Source: Sialis fuliginosa (taxonomy: Eukaryota > Arthropoda > Insecta > Megaloptera > Sialidae). Taken from it: DNA of 64,000 nucleotides. How positions within the stretch are numbered: the first letter of the stretch is position 1; every line of letters begins with the position of its first letter. Positions 21,027-36,000 of the stretch are shown here, piece after piece. The DNA lies in NCBI GenBank assembly GCA_961205875.1, contig OY540812.1, positions 13,702,001 through 13,766,000 of the forward strand, given 5' to 3'. Under the pieces are notes generated by a model that saw nothing but the letters and a program-made list of their open reading frames with translations, was not told the DNA's origin and did not search any database. A program made the translations under genes and the position numbers.

Positions 21027-24000
21027 CTGTAATATCAGAAACATTTTAATTTCATGAAAATATCTTTTTTTAAGAACAAGTGCAGTGCAAAGTGCGCTGA
21101 CAAAAAAAAATACAGTTGTGGGCATGTGGTGCAGTATGCAATGCAGTTTTATGCAAACAGGCAAAAATATGTACAAATAAACTTGTAAAAATTGATAACT
21201 TCAAATTGATGAAAATATTTTTCTTGTGCGCAATATCATTTACATTTGCCATACCCAATTTGAAGTACGGATGTTGATTCCAAATCGAACTATTATACTA
21301 AACGTAGACTATAAATTATTATATTAAGATATGCCTTTTTAAGCACGTGGACTTCAATTCTTGTGATTAGCTGTGAAAGAAAATGATTAACCTTTCTTAA
21401 GAATTTATAGAAATACTGTTAGAACAGATTTCACTAACCATGATAGGTATAGCATTAAGTTTTATTTATAATTATCCTTTTAAATCTGTCATTCAATAAT
21501 TTGATAATAACATTTTAATAGACTTCAAACTTATTGTTTTTAATATAGGTACTTGTGTATAAATTATTAAAATATGAACTTACGGGATAATATTGAAGAA
21601 CAATTTGATTGAGTAATGTTGATATTGCATAAAATACCCCAACATTTATTCCATATGAAACAAGTAGAAGCATGTAGCCTGGATTAAGAGCTAAATGTTT
21701 AACTGATTGTTTAAATGGTACTTGAGCTGTTTCTAATTTTTGAGCTTGAGCAGCACTGACAGGTTCTGGAGGAGCCGCTTTGAAAACTGAAATTAGTTTG
21801 AAATAAAATAATTGTAAAATAGGAAGATAACAAATAAATTAATACAATACAAAATTCTTTTATTCCATAAAGTTATTATACAATTTTTAGCTGTAAAATA
21901 AATCAAAACTTAAACATTGAATATTTAGTTAAATTATAATACAAAAATGTATTAATAAAAATTTCATAATTTAATTCAGCATTGTAGGAGAACATAAATT
22001 TCTTTATGAATAATCATTTCTAATAAAGATTTAATCTAAGTTATATATCTAAATTGTGATAAAATTATTATAAATATGTGGATACTAACTGAAATGTATT
22101 TATTTTATGATATATATAAAATAAAATTTTAAACCATTTGCAAATACGTATGAAAAAAATTCACTAAAAGTAACAGTAGTAAAATCTACTTGTTTCTAAA
22201 AAATTTACAAAATAAAATCTGTGATACTTAAAACCTAATTATATATTAAGTAAAATCGATTACATTAACAATTCGTTGTCAATGAAGTGTACGTTTTTAA
22301 GATATTAAAAATTATTGTGCACTGAATAAAAGCATTTAAAACAAATTATATATAAAAGCACATAGTCAACAAAAAAGTGATTCACATGTACTTTTGACAT
22401 TTTTGTACATAACATATTATAAACAATTATTACGTTCATTTTTGTCAAAGTCATATGGCTTTGTATAGTTAAGTACAACAGTGAAATAATTTAGAAAATT
22501 CACTTGCACTTATTCATTAGGTAAATTTTAGATTTGGACAATATAAAAGATTATTTTTATTATTTAAAATGCCGATTAATTAAGTATATTTCATTAAAAA
22601 AAATTATGAAATGAGTAATTGTTATTCAAGTTTCTAACTTTTCTTAAAAAATACTGATTTCTGAAAAATACAAAACTTTATGACGTTCATTCATACTTGA
22701 TGTGGACATGGGCAACTATGTTTTCAATTATTTTCAAGCTTTATTCATTCATTCAATATACACAAACTAAAACGTCATGGTCTTCGTAAAATAAACATTT
22801 AGAATTACGCAAATACAATTCTGACATTGCACTTCACACTGTTTTTATTCGAAATTGGTGTTAAACATATTTAAATCTTCAAACGTTGATGCAGCTCCTT
22901 GATCAGACAGCATTTGTAGCATGTCTGTCATATCATGACCAGCTGTTGAACCAGGCTGTACAGGAGCACCTGCAACTGAGGTCACCGTTTCAGATCCTTG
23001 ATTTGTAGTTGTTTGCTGTTGTGGCCAAGCCCACATGCCGGATTGAGTGGACGGTACACCGGTTGCTTGGTACGGAGATACACGAGTACCTCCACTCAAC
23101 TGAGTGTAAGTCGGACCTCCTCCACCTGGAGAAGAACGAGATGTCGGACTGTTCAGTTGACTGTATTGGTATCCCTCAGTCACTACAGCCTGCCTCCACG
23201 CAGTTTGGGCTGGTAATGGTCCCGGGCTACTAGTGTTGTTTTTAGACATACGTCCTGTGTTGGTCGGTACTTGCGATGGTGATCCGTATGCAATCGGAGA
23301 AGGCGTAGGTTCGTAGTTTCCGTACACAGGTTGCTGATTGCTGGTCGGACGTGCTTGCTGAATATTGTGTGTGGAATTGTTAGAAATCATGTGTGGAGCG
23401 TACATAGAGGCTGAATGAGGTTCTCTACGAGCTGGGACACTGTAGTCGAGACCTAGCCCACTCGGAACTTGTGATTGATATCCGATTTGATCTGTAGTAG
23501 AACTTGATTCACTTATTACTGTTGCTTCAGGAGCCACACTGTTATGTAGTGCTTTTGCTGTTGTATTTGTACATATTATATATTCCACTTCATCTGTATA
23601 TGGATTCAGAAAAGCAAAAGCTGAAGTTCTTAACCAAATCCACTCTCGGTTTTTGGCCCGGAATCGATACATTACAGACATTACCTGTCCTTTTAGTTTT
23701 AAAACTTGTTCAAAACTTTCTTTCATGTGTGTTTGATCTTCTAGGTGGAAAAAATCAAAACAACTTTTGCCCAGAAGTTCCGGAGGTGAATAACCTAATA
23801 ATCCGATTACACGTTGATCGACAAAAGTAAACTTTCCATCCATAGAATGACGGGATATGAATTCATTATTGTTATTTGAACCTGTTAAATCACTCGTGTT
23901 TGGAGAAGAGGTCACTTGTAATCGACCAATAGCAACAAGGCAGCAGTGCGAGGTAGAATGTAAATCATCTTCAGATTGAACACCTGTTAAAATAAGATTG

Positions 24001-27000
24001 ATTTAATTAATTTCTTTATTGAACTATCAAAATAATTCAATTACATCAAGTAATAAAACAATTAACTTACCTTGAAACATGTCTGTAGGTGGCCAGTTTT
24101 TAATATAACCTGTACAATGAACAACAGCGTAACTCTGTCCGTCACGTGCTGGACCTAATGTATTTCTTTGCTTCAATCTACTTAAATGACCCAATGACAT
24201 ATTTTCAGGCGCCACATCACCGATTTTCAATCTACATATAAACCCTCGCCTAGAACCCATACAAAGTCTCATTGAACTCTGATGGCCTTCTTTTTTCACA
24301 GTTCCAGTTTTTAGATCTAAAATACGTCCTGTATTTTGTGGTTCTTGTGTTGACAATTGTTCACGAACCTTTTCCACATCATCTGGATGAAGACTATCAT
24401 AAATGCAAGATCCGTACCACTCGTTTTGATTCACATTTAAAACGGGAGTTACTGAATCAGAAACGTATATAACGCGACCAGTATCACAGCTAACAACGAA
24501 CAAAAACCCATCTGCTGCTTCCAGAATTAGATGCTTTAATTCTTGATCTGTTAAAAAAGATGGTTTATATGTTCCATCAGTGCTCGTGTTGCCAGTACCA
24601 CGTAATGCTTTCATATGCGCTACGGCCATCCGTAAGATGGTGAGTTTGTCAGGTTTTCGTGCCAAAGCACTACAAGTGGGTACCATGTCTGAGAGTTCTG
24701 TAATATAAGCGGTCATTTTGTTGCGTCTTCTTCGTTCAATTTCACAATGATTTTCACGACTTGCAAAACGTTCTTTATCTTGTATACTTTCGTCTTCCAT
24801 TCTTCCAGTTCTGGGAAATTTACTCCTATTTAGGTCGTCTTCATCAGATGTTATACTTTCAGCACGACGTTTCGTAAGTGTAGTATTCGGTATTGGATAC
24901 GTTACCGTAGACATTTGATGTTAATAAATTCATAAGACTGTAGACATTAATTCACCGTATGTTGTAAAACAATGCACCAAACAATAGTAATCAACTATTA
25001 ACCTCAACATTCATTTGACGTTAACACAAACAAAGAACTTCATTGAACCGTTTGTGTAACTGAATTGTATATAAAATATTATAAACAAACATAAATATGA
25101 TAAAATACTAAAAAGAAACTACAACAACGTTAGTTTTGACTTATATCACGTAATTAAAACGGAAGAAATCGCAGCGTACAATATTCCACACAATCACTCT
25201 AATGTGAAGATGGCAACAATCGCATTGTACAGTTGACCAAGCAAATCATAGATGTCGTCTGAAGTTTTAAAATCGGTACAAAAGCGCTGTATATATAAAA
25301 TGTTTTGAGCATGTTTTCATCATTTTATACAATTAAAAAAAAATAATACGTATATAAAAAAATTAGAAAATAAAACTGATTTTGTACATAATATAAAAAA
25401 ATTATAAAACATATTTTATTCCATTCTACGTAAAATAATATTTTCAGAATTTGAAATGTTAATACAGAAAACATAAAGCAAAATATTTTAATTTTAAAAT
25501 ATATCAAAGTAAATAATAAAAGTAATTATTATTGAATTATGAAAAAGAAATATTAATATGAATATAGCAGTAAGAAGTTTAGAAAGTGTGTTTGTGCATA
25601 TTGAATAATGAGTTGGACGAGTTGTCGTTATCAGATTTACCAGTACGTGTCTCGTGAGCTTGAGTCTTTTGCTGTTTGTATCTGATTATCTGCCACGTTT
25701 GTTTATGGGACTTTCAAGTATATACATAAGAATTATGCACGTGTAAAGTACAGTGGAGTTGGGATTTTGTACATTAATGAGACTGTTGAAGCGTGTAAAA
25801 ATTATTTTACATAATATTCTATTTAAATTTACCTATAATATATGAACGCTGTTTTGAATTTTATTAATTGCAATTATGTATTATGATAATGATACCTACC
25901 AATTTTGTAATACTATTTTTTTAAAACATCCAATTAAAATGTTTTATGTTGATTTCATTGTTTAATTAATTTAAAAAATTGGGTAAAGTAGAGCGATGAG
26001 TAATTACACAGTAATTAAATTTAGGATTCAGTGATTTAAAATACGTTTTACTCTGTTATATATTATATAATATATATTATACGTACTATTATAATTTTAT
26101 AGTTCGAGTAGGTAGGTATTATTGATTTTGATAAATTTGAACGATATTTCACGGGAAATATAATTGTGGCGATATAATTAATAGCTCATTGTCAAATTTT
26201 CCGGTATTTATCCGGGCCACGGGCTCATCCGCCTTAGAATTATTGAAGAGTAGGAGTTCATGCTGAGACGAGACTATTTTTGGGTCTAGATCTAGATGAT
26301 ATCATATTTATTTATAATTCTCGCCGAAAGTATCGATTTTAAAAGAGAATGAAATAATTATAATAAATTATTGATAATATAATATTTTATATTACGACAT
26401 GGTTCTAGGTTCTTTAATGACTTGTAAGATACATTGTAAATTATATATTAAATAATATTTATCAAGATATGCTTAGATTAAAATTTGACGTGATGAAACA
26501 GAGACTAGATAAATTATCACGAGCCGAGACGAGACTTACCTAAACCTAGTGTACTCGTATCGTATGAAGCTCTAGTGAAGAGTTTTCAATTAAACTTTGA
26601 TAAAGAATTAAAATATTTATATATTGTATTTTATAAAAAAATAACAATAAAATTGTATACTTACGTAACAGAACTAAAATCAAGAGAACTGATGTCAGAG
26701 CAGCGACTGAATAAAACATTATTTGCAGATCTCTTCCAATAAGATCTAAGTCATCGTGGTTTTTAACAATCATTGGAGGCAATAAAAATCCCATTGCTAC
26801 ACCTAGCTGAAAATATATTAAAACAATTTGATAGTAGATACTTAATTTTTGACCTTTGGTACACTAAAAAAAGTATAATAATTAATAGAAACAGTTGATC
26901 ATTATTATAGGGCTTCATTTACGTCTAGGTATAACGATAACCAAGCGCTGGGAACCCTCAAATATATTATAACGTAATCTATATTAATAATTTATTAGTC

Positions 27001-30000
27001 ACATCCTACTAGTGTAAATAGACAACGTTGCGAAATAGTTTTTTAATACTCAATGAGGTCTTACTTAATCCGACATTGATTATTATTATTATTATTTTAT
27101 AACGTCAAGTTACTTTTGTTTTCTAAAGAAATTATTGGAAGTTTGGATAAAAAATCGCTGTGTTTACCCAAAATAAATATCAAATATAGCTAGCTAACTT
27201 GGCATGTTAAAACCTGGAAATATATGAGCTGAATAGTAAAATGATAAATGTATTCAAGAAAACATTTTTATTAAAATGTGCTTATCGAGAAACAATAATT
27301 TAATCATTTACGTGACAAACACGATAACAACCCCAATATGAATTATATTTCATTCTACCCTTCAGTATATTTCTGATCATAACTTGATTATTTCTACGTA
27401 TACAACTTATATTGTGCACGGATAACAAAAATAAAATTACCCCTTTTAACATTTATAACATTAAAAAATAAACAGCTATAACGATCACTGTGAAAATAAG
27501 AAAGTGTATTAAAAAATACAATTGAAAATATTGTTTGGAAAAATTGTGGTCTATTCACTTGACTGCTACATTATAAGAAAGTTATTTTTTATAATTTTTG
27601 GTGTTCAGTAATTTAGACATCAGTATTATATTCACGTAGTATACCTGTACATATTCGTAGAAATCCATGCGTAATACAATAGGGCATTTAAAATAAGTGT
27701 AGATAACTACATAATATTTACATATATATTATGTTTTATGTATGTCTGTGTATACGTGTGTATTCAAGAGGTTAGAGTTTACAGATTAATACAAAAGTAG
27801 AAGAAATAGTTATAACTATTACAAGGAAATAAACAAAATAACCTGAAACTCAATTAAAAAAAAGCTTGTAATAAATAAAACCTCTTATTATTAATGCATT
27901 ATTGTTTATCTATTCATTTTTTGATAAATGCTATTTTAATTAGGCAAGAAAATAATAAAAAATCGGTCAAGATATACACGGGGGTACGCCATAAGTGTTC
28001 CGATGTACGTAGGTACTACGAAGACAGGTGCATTTTTGGGTTAGAAAAAAATATAAAAATATATTCATATTCTATTAATTGAGATCTACATTTTGACACC
28101 CCACATGCCTAGATATGAAAAAAACTCTATGACGCCCCTCTCTATTACTCAAAAATTTGAAACGATATTGTTGATTTTAGTATTTAACGTTGGTAGTCTT
28201 ATCAAAACCCCTTTACCAATTTTTTTCAAATTTTTTGAGCGAGTAGTTATTAAATTAGTAGGGGGGGGGGGGGGTGGGCAAAATAAATAATTACTTGCAG
28301 ACGCCATTTTTGATTTAGAAAAAAATTCCATTGGTTTGGTTATTCATTTTGATTTGCCACATGTCTTGGTATAATTTTTTTAGTGCCCCTCCTCTGAAAA
28401 ATTATTGTTCTAGTTTTTTTACATCACTTTTAAAAATTCTATGTACCATACTGTAGTAAAATTGTATAACCAATACATCAGGACCATACTTAGACATTTT
28501 GAGGCCTGAGACACAAATAAAAAAATGATGTGAGGTCCTTATTTTCACAAGGCCCCTCAAATAGTGCTTCTTGCGCCTGTTTATAAGTACGGCTATGCTA
28601 TGCATAATGCATAATGCATGTAAATATACATATACCAGAAAATATGTATACTAAAAGTTTTATATTCTAAAAGTTTGAGTTTATTAATTAAAATTATCAT
28701 ATAGTATTTTTTATAGAATAGTATACGTTATAAATTGTTGTAAGGAAGGCATATTTTGTTTGTATTATTTATATATAATAATAATATTTATTTCATATAC
28801 TGTAGTACAGTGTAAAATAAGTCAAAAGAAAAAAAAACAAAATTCACAAAAACAAATACGGTTCTGTTCTTAACAGCAGACTGTTTAAATTGTTCGCGTG
28901 CACCCTAGATTCCTTATTAGACTGTTGTTACATAAAATTTATTGAAAATAAATGCCATAATAAAGCTCTGATCATGTATAATGTTTAAATAAGGATTTCC
29001 TCTAAGCGCGCGTTCATTCATTACATAATGGGGTTCTTGTATGTCTATACTGATGCTGGCCTATACAATTATATGCAATTTAATACTGTCATTTAACAAG
29101 AACACTGAAGGGGGACATACAGTCCTTATCTGCAGTTATAGGTAACAATTGACGACAGAAAAAAAAATGTTTAATGTCCGGTATTATAAAGGAGCTACCA
29201 AACACTTTTAATGTGGTATTAATTCTGTGATATTGTCTGTGATTTGTTTTGGAATTTAGATCAGAGAAACTTCAACTTATTTTAATACAGTTACTATTTT
29301 TCCATATTGAAATTGTAGTTTCCTATGTTTAAAACCGCTACAGCTTCAATTATTTGTTTTATATACGTTGACTTTTCTGCTTGAAAAACCCTAGCATACT
29401 TATGAATAATATACAATGTGAAATATAATTATAAAAATGTATATGTATCATGATGTAAGTCGGTATAATAAAATATGTTATACACATTTTTTACAGACAA
29501 TTTTGTTGTCGTAATAAAGTTGATGAAGTCAACAGGATATTCATAAAAACGCACACAAACACACAGATCGTATGTTTTTCACATTTCTTTTTCAATAAAA
29601 TCAATATAGCACACATATACTGAGATATATTTTGATAGTACGTTCCCGTATCTTCTGTGTTACAATCTTCTATTTTAATATTATCTTCCGCAGTTGCGTG
29701 AAAATAGTTTTATATGTGAGAGGAAATATTGTATTATTTTAATTTTTTAATATCCCGTTTTCACAAAATATTGATTTTATTTAAAGGGTTGTGAGCGTAA
29801 AAATAAGTTTTATTGATTTGAACTTTTTATAAATAACATTGACATTATTTGATGTCTATTTAAAAGATTAATTTTAGTTTATATAGAGTAAAGTAAAATT
29901 AATTAAAATCTTGTATTCATAAATTCCAAAAAATCGATTTTTGTGGATTTTTAAATTTAACTTTACGAATATATTGATTTAAAAATCATTATGAAAGCAT

Positions 30001-33000
30001 ATTAATACCTAAAGAAAATTTAAATCGTCTGAAATATGTGAAAACAGTGAGTACATACATGACTATTCACTATTACCTGTAGGTACAATAAGAAACGTTT
30101 TAAGAAAAAAATAAAATAAAACCGACTTAAAAAAACTTAAAAACACTGAAAAGTACATATTATTAAATTTAACAGTTTTTGAAATTGATTTTATTTTTTC
30201 ATTCTTTAAAAGTTTTTTATTGGTTAGGCACCGACTTCAAAAACTGTTTAATTAATTGATTTTCTTTAGTAGATTTTATTTTTCTCTTATGAGAGGCGTA
30301 TCTTCGAAAAAATTTCGATAAAAGTTATAGGGAATACTTCAGGAGTATACTCTGTCAAACAAAAAAAAAAACAATCGCCCAAATCGGTGCATATTTGTTG
30401 GAGTTACATACATAAAAAATATCCACCGCCGAATTGAGAACCTCCTCTTTTTTTGAAGTCGGTTAAAAAACAAATGCCTATTTACCTGATTTCCGAAGAC
30501 ACCTATGGAACAAGCTGAGCTGACTTGATCCGGGCCGAACCAGACGGCTGCAAGACGCGCCGGGACGCTAAGAATAAATATTTGGCTAACGGCAACAACA
30601 CTCTGGCCGAGAAAACCAACCCAGAACAAGTTAGGACCGACAGAAAGCACCTTGATCCACGACCCAGTGCATGTACCCATCGCACCGATTATCACGCACG
30701 TACGTAATCCCTGCAAAGAAAACAATACTATTAATTACTATTAATACCGTTAAGACTTACAATTAGTTATAATTTAAAATATAGGTAATTAAGAATTTAA
30801 ATTTGTCAAATCAAAAGTTACCAAAACTGTTAGAGATAATTGTTGTTATCGAAATCGGACATTTTTTTTTTAGTTGGGTATTCTTATTACATTACTTACA
30901 TTAAATACACTGTAATACTGTGTTTAGACAAAAAATAGCAATACGGTGTTTTAAAACACTTCGTATTTAAAAATGTATAGGGTTTGTTGCACTTTTGTCA
31001 AAAAGACACGATGTTGCTGTTTTGTTTTTTCGGTCTAAACACGGCATAATGCGGTGTTCACACCAAAGAAAACAAAACAGCAACACGGTGTTTGAAAACA
31101 CGTCGTATTTAAAAATGCATAGGCTTTATTGCACTTTTGTCAAAAAAACACGATGTTGCTGTTTTGTTTTTTCGGTCTAAACACGGCATAATGCGGTGTT
31201 CACACCAAAGAAAACAAAACAGCAACACGGTGTTTGAAAACACGTCGTATTTAAAAATGCATAGGCTTTATTGCACTTTTGTCAAAAAGACACGATGTTG
31301 CTGTTTTGTTTTTTCGGTCTAAACACGGCATAATGCGGTGTTCACACCAAAGAAAACAAAACAGCAACACGGTGTTTGAAAACACGTCGTATTTAAAAAT
31401 GCATAGGCTTTATTGCACTTTTGTCAAAAAGACACGATGTTGCTGTTTTGTTTTTTCGGTCTAAACACGGCATAAGAATTACAGTTTTTCCTGTCTACCC
31501 CGGATACTAAGCAAAAACATATAATATTTTACTCTCTGAAACTCAATATAAATCAATGGATAAACTGCAAACATTACAGCCTAAAATTATATTATTACAG
31601 TTTCAGACAGTAAAATATTATATATTTTCGGTAACTAACTGGGATAGACAGGAGAAATTGTAATTTTTACAGTAAATTTTTTTCCGTGTAACAATAATAA
31701 TAACAAAAGATAAATAGGTTTAATTAAGTGTGTTTTTGATTAATAACGGAAACTTATTTGAATACCTACATTATCTAAGTACTTAAATTATACAATACTT
31801 ATCAAATTTATCAGTGGCATAATCTGTGGTATCGTAAAATTATGTTGTCAAGAGTTCTGTAATCTTAGCACGGTGCTCTGGAAACCAACTTAAATAAAAA
31901 AATTGATTACCTATGATTTTTTTTGTACAATGAAATTCTTTAGTATTTAAGGAACATTTTAAGACCAAAAAGAAAAAAAATCGTCTTGGCGCTTTTTTAA
32001 TAATTCGTAAAACAAAAAAATACATAAATCGTGTACAGGTCAGAACGCGATTTTTTTGTATTATTTATTGTTTATTAACTTTTTACTCCACAAAAAAAAA
32101 AATTAAAAAATTAAAAATTATTGGGATTCGAACTCGGGACCCATTGTTTAATGATCTTTTATAATTTTTTGTAAATTTTAAATATAAACCAAACGGTATT
32201 TTATATCGAAAAATCATAAGAAACACAATAATTTGCTTTTATTAAGGGGACTCCAAAACATATTTTATATTATCGATCCGATAATTAATACCCGAGATAT
32301 GAATTATTTTCAATTTTGAACGGCCGCCATTTTGAAATTCATAAAGAAATTCCGCAAACTAACGAACTTAATTGAGGTATTTACAAGATCGATTTTTCTA
32401 CCAAGTTTCAAAAAGATCGGAAGAATACCTGAAAGGCTAGAGAGTCCGCAAGAAAAAGGTCTTATAATAAAATTGAAAATAGTTCATATCTCGAGTACTA
32501 ATTATTGAATCGATAATATAAAATATGTTTTAGAATCCTCTCAACAAAACCAAATTATTGTATCTCTTGTGATTTTTCGATATAAAGTACCGTTTGGTTG
32601 ATATTTTAAAATTTACAAAAAATTATAACAAATCTTGTAAGTCCTGAGTTCGAATTCCAATATATGATTATTTTTTATTTTTATTTTTTCTTGTAAGCTA
32701 ATAGTCTCATGTTCGAATCCCAATAATTTTTTTTTTTAATTTTTATTTGTTTGTTTATTATGTAGAGTAAAAAGTTAATTTACAATAAATGCTAAATAAA
32801 ATTCGCGTTATAACTCCCCAGTAATCGAAAAAGTAATCAAACAGAATCATATTTTGACGTTTCATTCCGGAATCTGTTAAATTCCGTAATCAAATGTAAC
32901 AATTTCAATCTGTTTAATTATGATTTAATACGATCAAGCGGTCTGAAGATGTTTGCAGTACTACCAATCCATGATACAATTTACCAATACACATTGCCAA

Positions 33001-36000
33001 CCTTTCTTTTAACTGTAAATTTTGATTTCGATTTAGTTCGAATGATTACGTTGAATCCGTATCGTTCCGGTAAACGACATTCAGTTTGAAAATATTCAAT
33101 ACGTATTATTACGTTCGGTGTTTTGAATCCGGTTTATTATGTTTTAAGGAATTCAGATTGGAGGTTTCGAATACGGATCATTATGGTTCTCAACTATGTT
33201 CGTTTTAATACGTTTTTTGGAACTGAATCGTAATTAAACAAATTCAGTTTACTGAATGTCAGCACTAAATGAATACGGTTAATAACGAAATGATATTATC
33301 ATTGTAATTTTCAAAACGTAGCATTTGAACGTTAATTTAATAGTTTACATCACCTTTTTTTTATTATATCACGGGGATGACATGATAAAATTTGAGTCGT
33401 TTGGCATATAAGAGGTAATAGAGTGTTTTGCAAAATAGTACAACATTGATACAATTGAAGACGCCATTTGCTTCACATTTGCTTTTTCTGTTTTCTTAAA
33501 ATGACGCAATTACTTAATGTCGACACGTATTATCCGTATTATACTCTGTAAATAGTGTTAAAAAATAATTATGAGTTTACTCGATTTTAAAACTATATTG
33601 AACTAAAGTTTCGACAAAAATGTGACGAGAAACTGGAAACTGTGGTCACAGAACTTTGAAAATTGAAATATTCCGTTTGGTTATGATTGACTATTACAGA
33701 ACTTTCGAATACAAGAAAAATGAAGATATCTCTCTTATTTTCAATATATTATAAAAGGTAAAGGGCTATGGAATTTTTTATAACAATAATATGTACATAA
33801 TTTTATTTAGATAATTAATTTTCAACAAATAAATGTTTTTTTAGTTTCCAATCTGACAAAGAAAATAAGAAGTGATTATTGAAATTTATATATTAATAAC
33901 ACATGAAGAATGTCAGTTGAATTTTTGACGGAGTCCAGTAGTTTGAGAGCAGAAAACAGTACATCGAGCGTAGTCCACGATTAATTATTAACCTTTAACT
34001 AGTGAAACGAACAGGTGCCGTCTGTGAAAGTGATAATTTTAAGGACAAAAAAACGTTATTCTAACAAAATATCTTGAAACTATTAATATAACTTGAATGT
34101 CTGGCTAATACGGAGTGTATGGGTGTCCGCTGTCAGATTTATCAATAATCACGTAAATAATTATTCAGAATAGAGTTGATGCTCTAATAATATACATGTT
34201 AACTGTCCTTGGTTAGAGTTGATTAGCTTTTATTAGGTTCGGTTAGGTTAAAAACGGAGAATCAATCTCGGCCACAACAAACTGTTTTAAAATAATTTTA
34301 TCAATTAAAATAAACATGACGGTAAAAATGTTCTAGTCATGCATGCGCATAAACTATTCTAAATTACTATATATGTAATTTTTAACAATTCTGACAGGGG
34401 ACACGCATACACTCCGTATTTACCGAACGTCTAAGTATTATTTTTTACTAAATTGTTAACAGAAAAATTTTAAGAAAAAAAAGCTTACTAAAAAATCAGT
34501 TGATCGTATTAAAATATGATTAATTGCGCATGACTATTTCAAAGCACAAAACAGTACCAAATCAAATAATAGGTATCATTTCAACTTATTTTTATATAAT
34601 TTACAAGTAAAAACAGTTTAAAAACCACTAATTTTTGTTTTGCACCCATGCCCGATATATCAATGCTAATATATCTATCCTTGTTTACATAACCTATAAA
34701 AAAATGTCAATATATGTATTAAATGATGTGAATATTATGTATTTATTGTTGTTTTTTTGTAAAATATTATATTGAATGTGTATTTATTGTATAAAATAAA
34801 TTTCAGGTGAAATTATTTAAATAAATATTAATTTTATCACGCGTCAATTACACCCATAGACTTATATTTGTACTCGCGTCATTTGCACCCATAGACTTAT
34901 ATTTGTATCGTATTTCCTGAATCCGGTAATATTCGTTTTAGTTCGGTTAGTTTGATTTCTCATTCCGTATTAATACAAAAAATGGAATTCAGATTCCGGA
35001 ATAAAACAGAATGGTATTTCATTCTGTTTGATTACTTTTTCGATTACTGGGTCTGCATACGGTTTCTTATTTTATGAATTATTAAAAAAGCGCCAAGGCG
35101 ATTTTTTTCTTTTTGGTCTTAAAATGTTCCTTAAATACTAAAGAATTTAATTGTACAAAAAAATTAGAGGTAATCAATTTTTTATTAAAGTTGGCTTCCA
35201 GAGCACAGTATTAGATCATCTAAGTTAATTTAAACTCATATAGTATTTTTGCACTCAAAGTATAATTTATAAAAGATAATAAAATAAACTATATCTATCA
35301 TAAAATAACATACAAATGTATATATTTTTATCTATAGGTAACTAAGGTAAAGGCACCAGTTATGGCCGCTATAAGAGCAAGTTTTCGTTTTTTTGGATTA
35401 ATGGGCTTGTTTTTTTGTAATTCTCATGAACTCATTTATTTAATCAATTTAATTACCAAAGTCACCAAATATAGTTTGTTTTTAAATTATAAACTTTAAT
35501 TTTGTTCATGTTTATTTCTTCAGTAATGGCAAAGGTAAAACCAGTAATGAGCACGCAGTGATGGACACTTGCTAATGATTACAAAATGATAAGTACTACT
35601 AAACAAAAGATATAAAAGAAAGAATTATCAAATTTGAAACAACGTAAAGCAGTTGCTATGATAATATAATAATTAATAAATAAATTATACTAATAATTAG
35701 TTTAAATGTCCACCATTTTGACACCTATTGGCCGATTGTCATCAAACCACGTTGTAAGACAGTTATATGTATATCGATTAATATTCAGAAATGTTGATAA
35801 ACAAATATTTTACACATATTTCTAATTCAGTACATTTAATTAAAAATTTGCCATTACTGGCGTCCTTGTCAAGACTGGTGCCACTACCTTATAATAATTT
35901 ACACATCTATAGGCCAAACTAGTACATAGAATCATGTGAATGTATGAGTAATGGTCGAAGATCGATCGAATAATTTATATCAAAAAGTAAAGAATTACGC

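Larger units (their letters stand above)
31855..35212. mobile_element. Nested transposon stack
   Basis: Outer inverted arms of about 150 bp (31855-32013 and 35066-35212: GTGCTCTGGAA with TTCCAGAGCAC; AAGACCAAAAAGAAAAAAAA with its complement). Between them lie a second palindrome (32044-32810) and a third element with 31-bp inverted ends (32817-35051). The order suggests successive insertions. Confidence 0.65.

Noticed and set aside
22998-23830. Plus-strand frames across tango exon 2
   Set aside because: Antisense shadows of a well-supported coding exon.
30525-30707. 60-codon plus frame
   Set aside because: Antisense shadow of FLVCR exon 2.
30995-31464. Three identical 61-codon frames on +
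   Set aside because: They are spaced exactly 142 bp and arise from the satellite period; no start context or homology.
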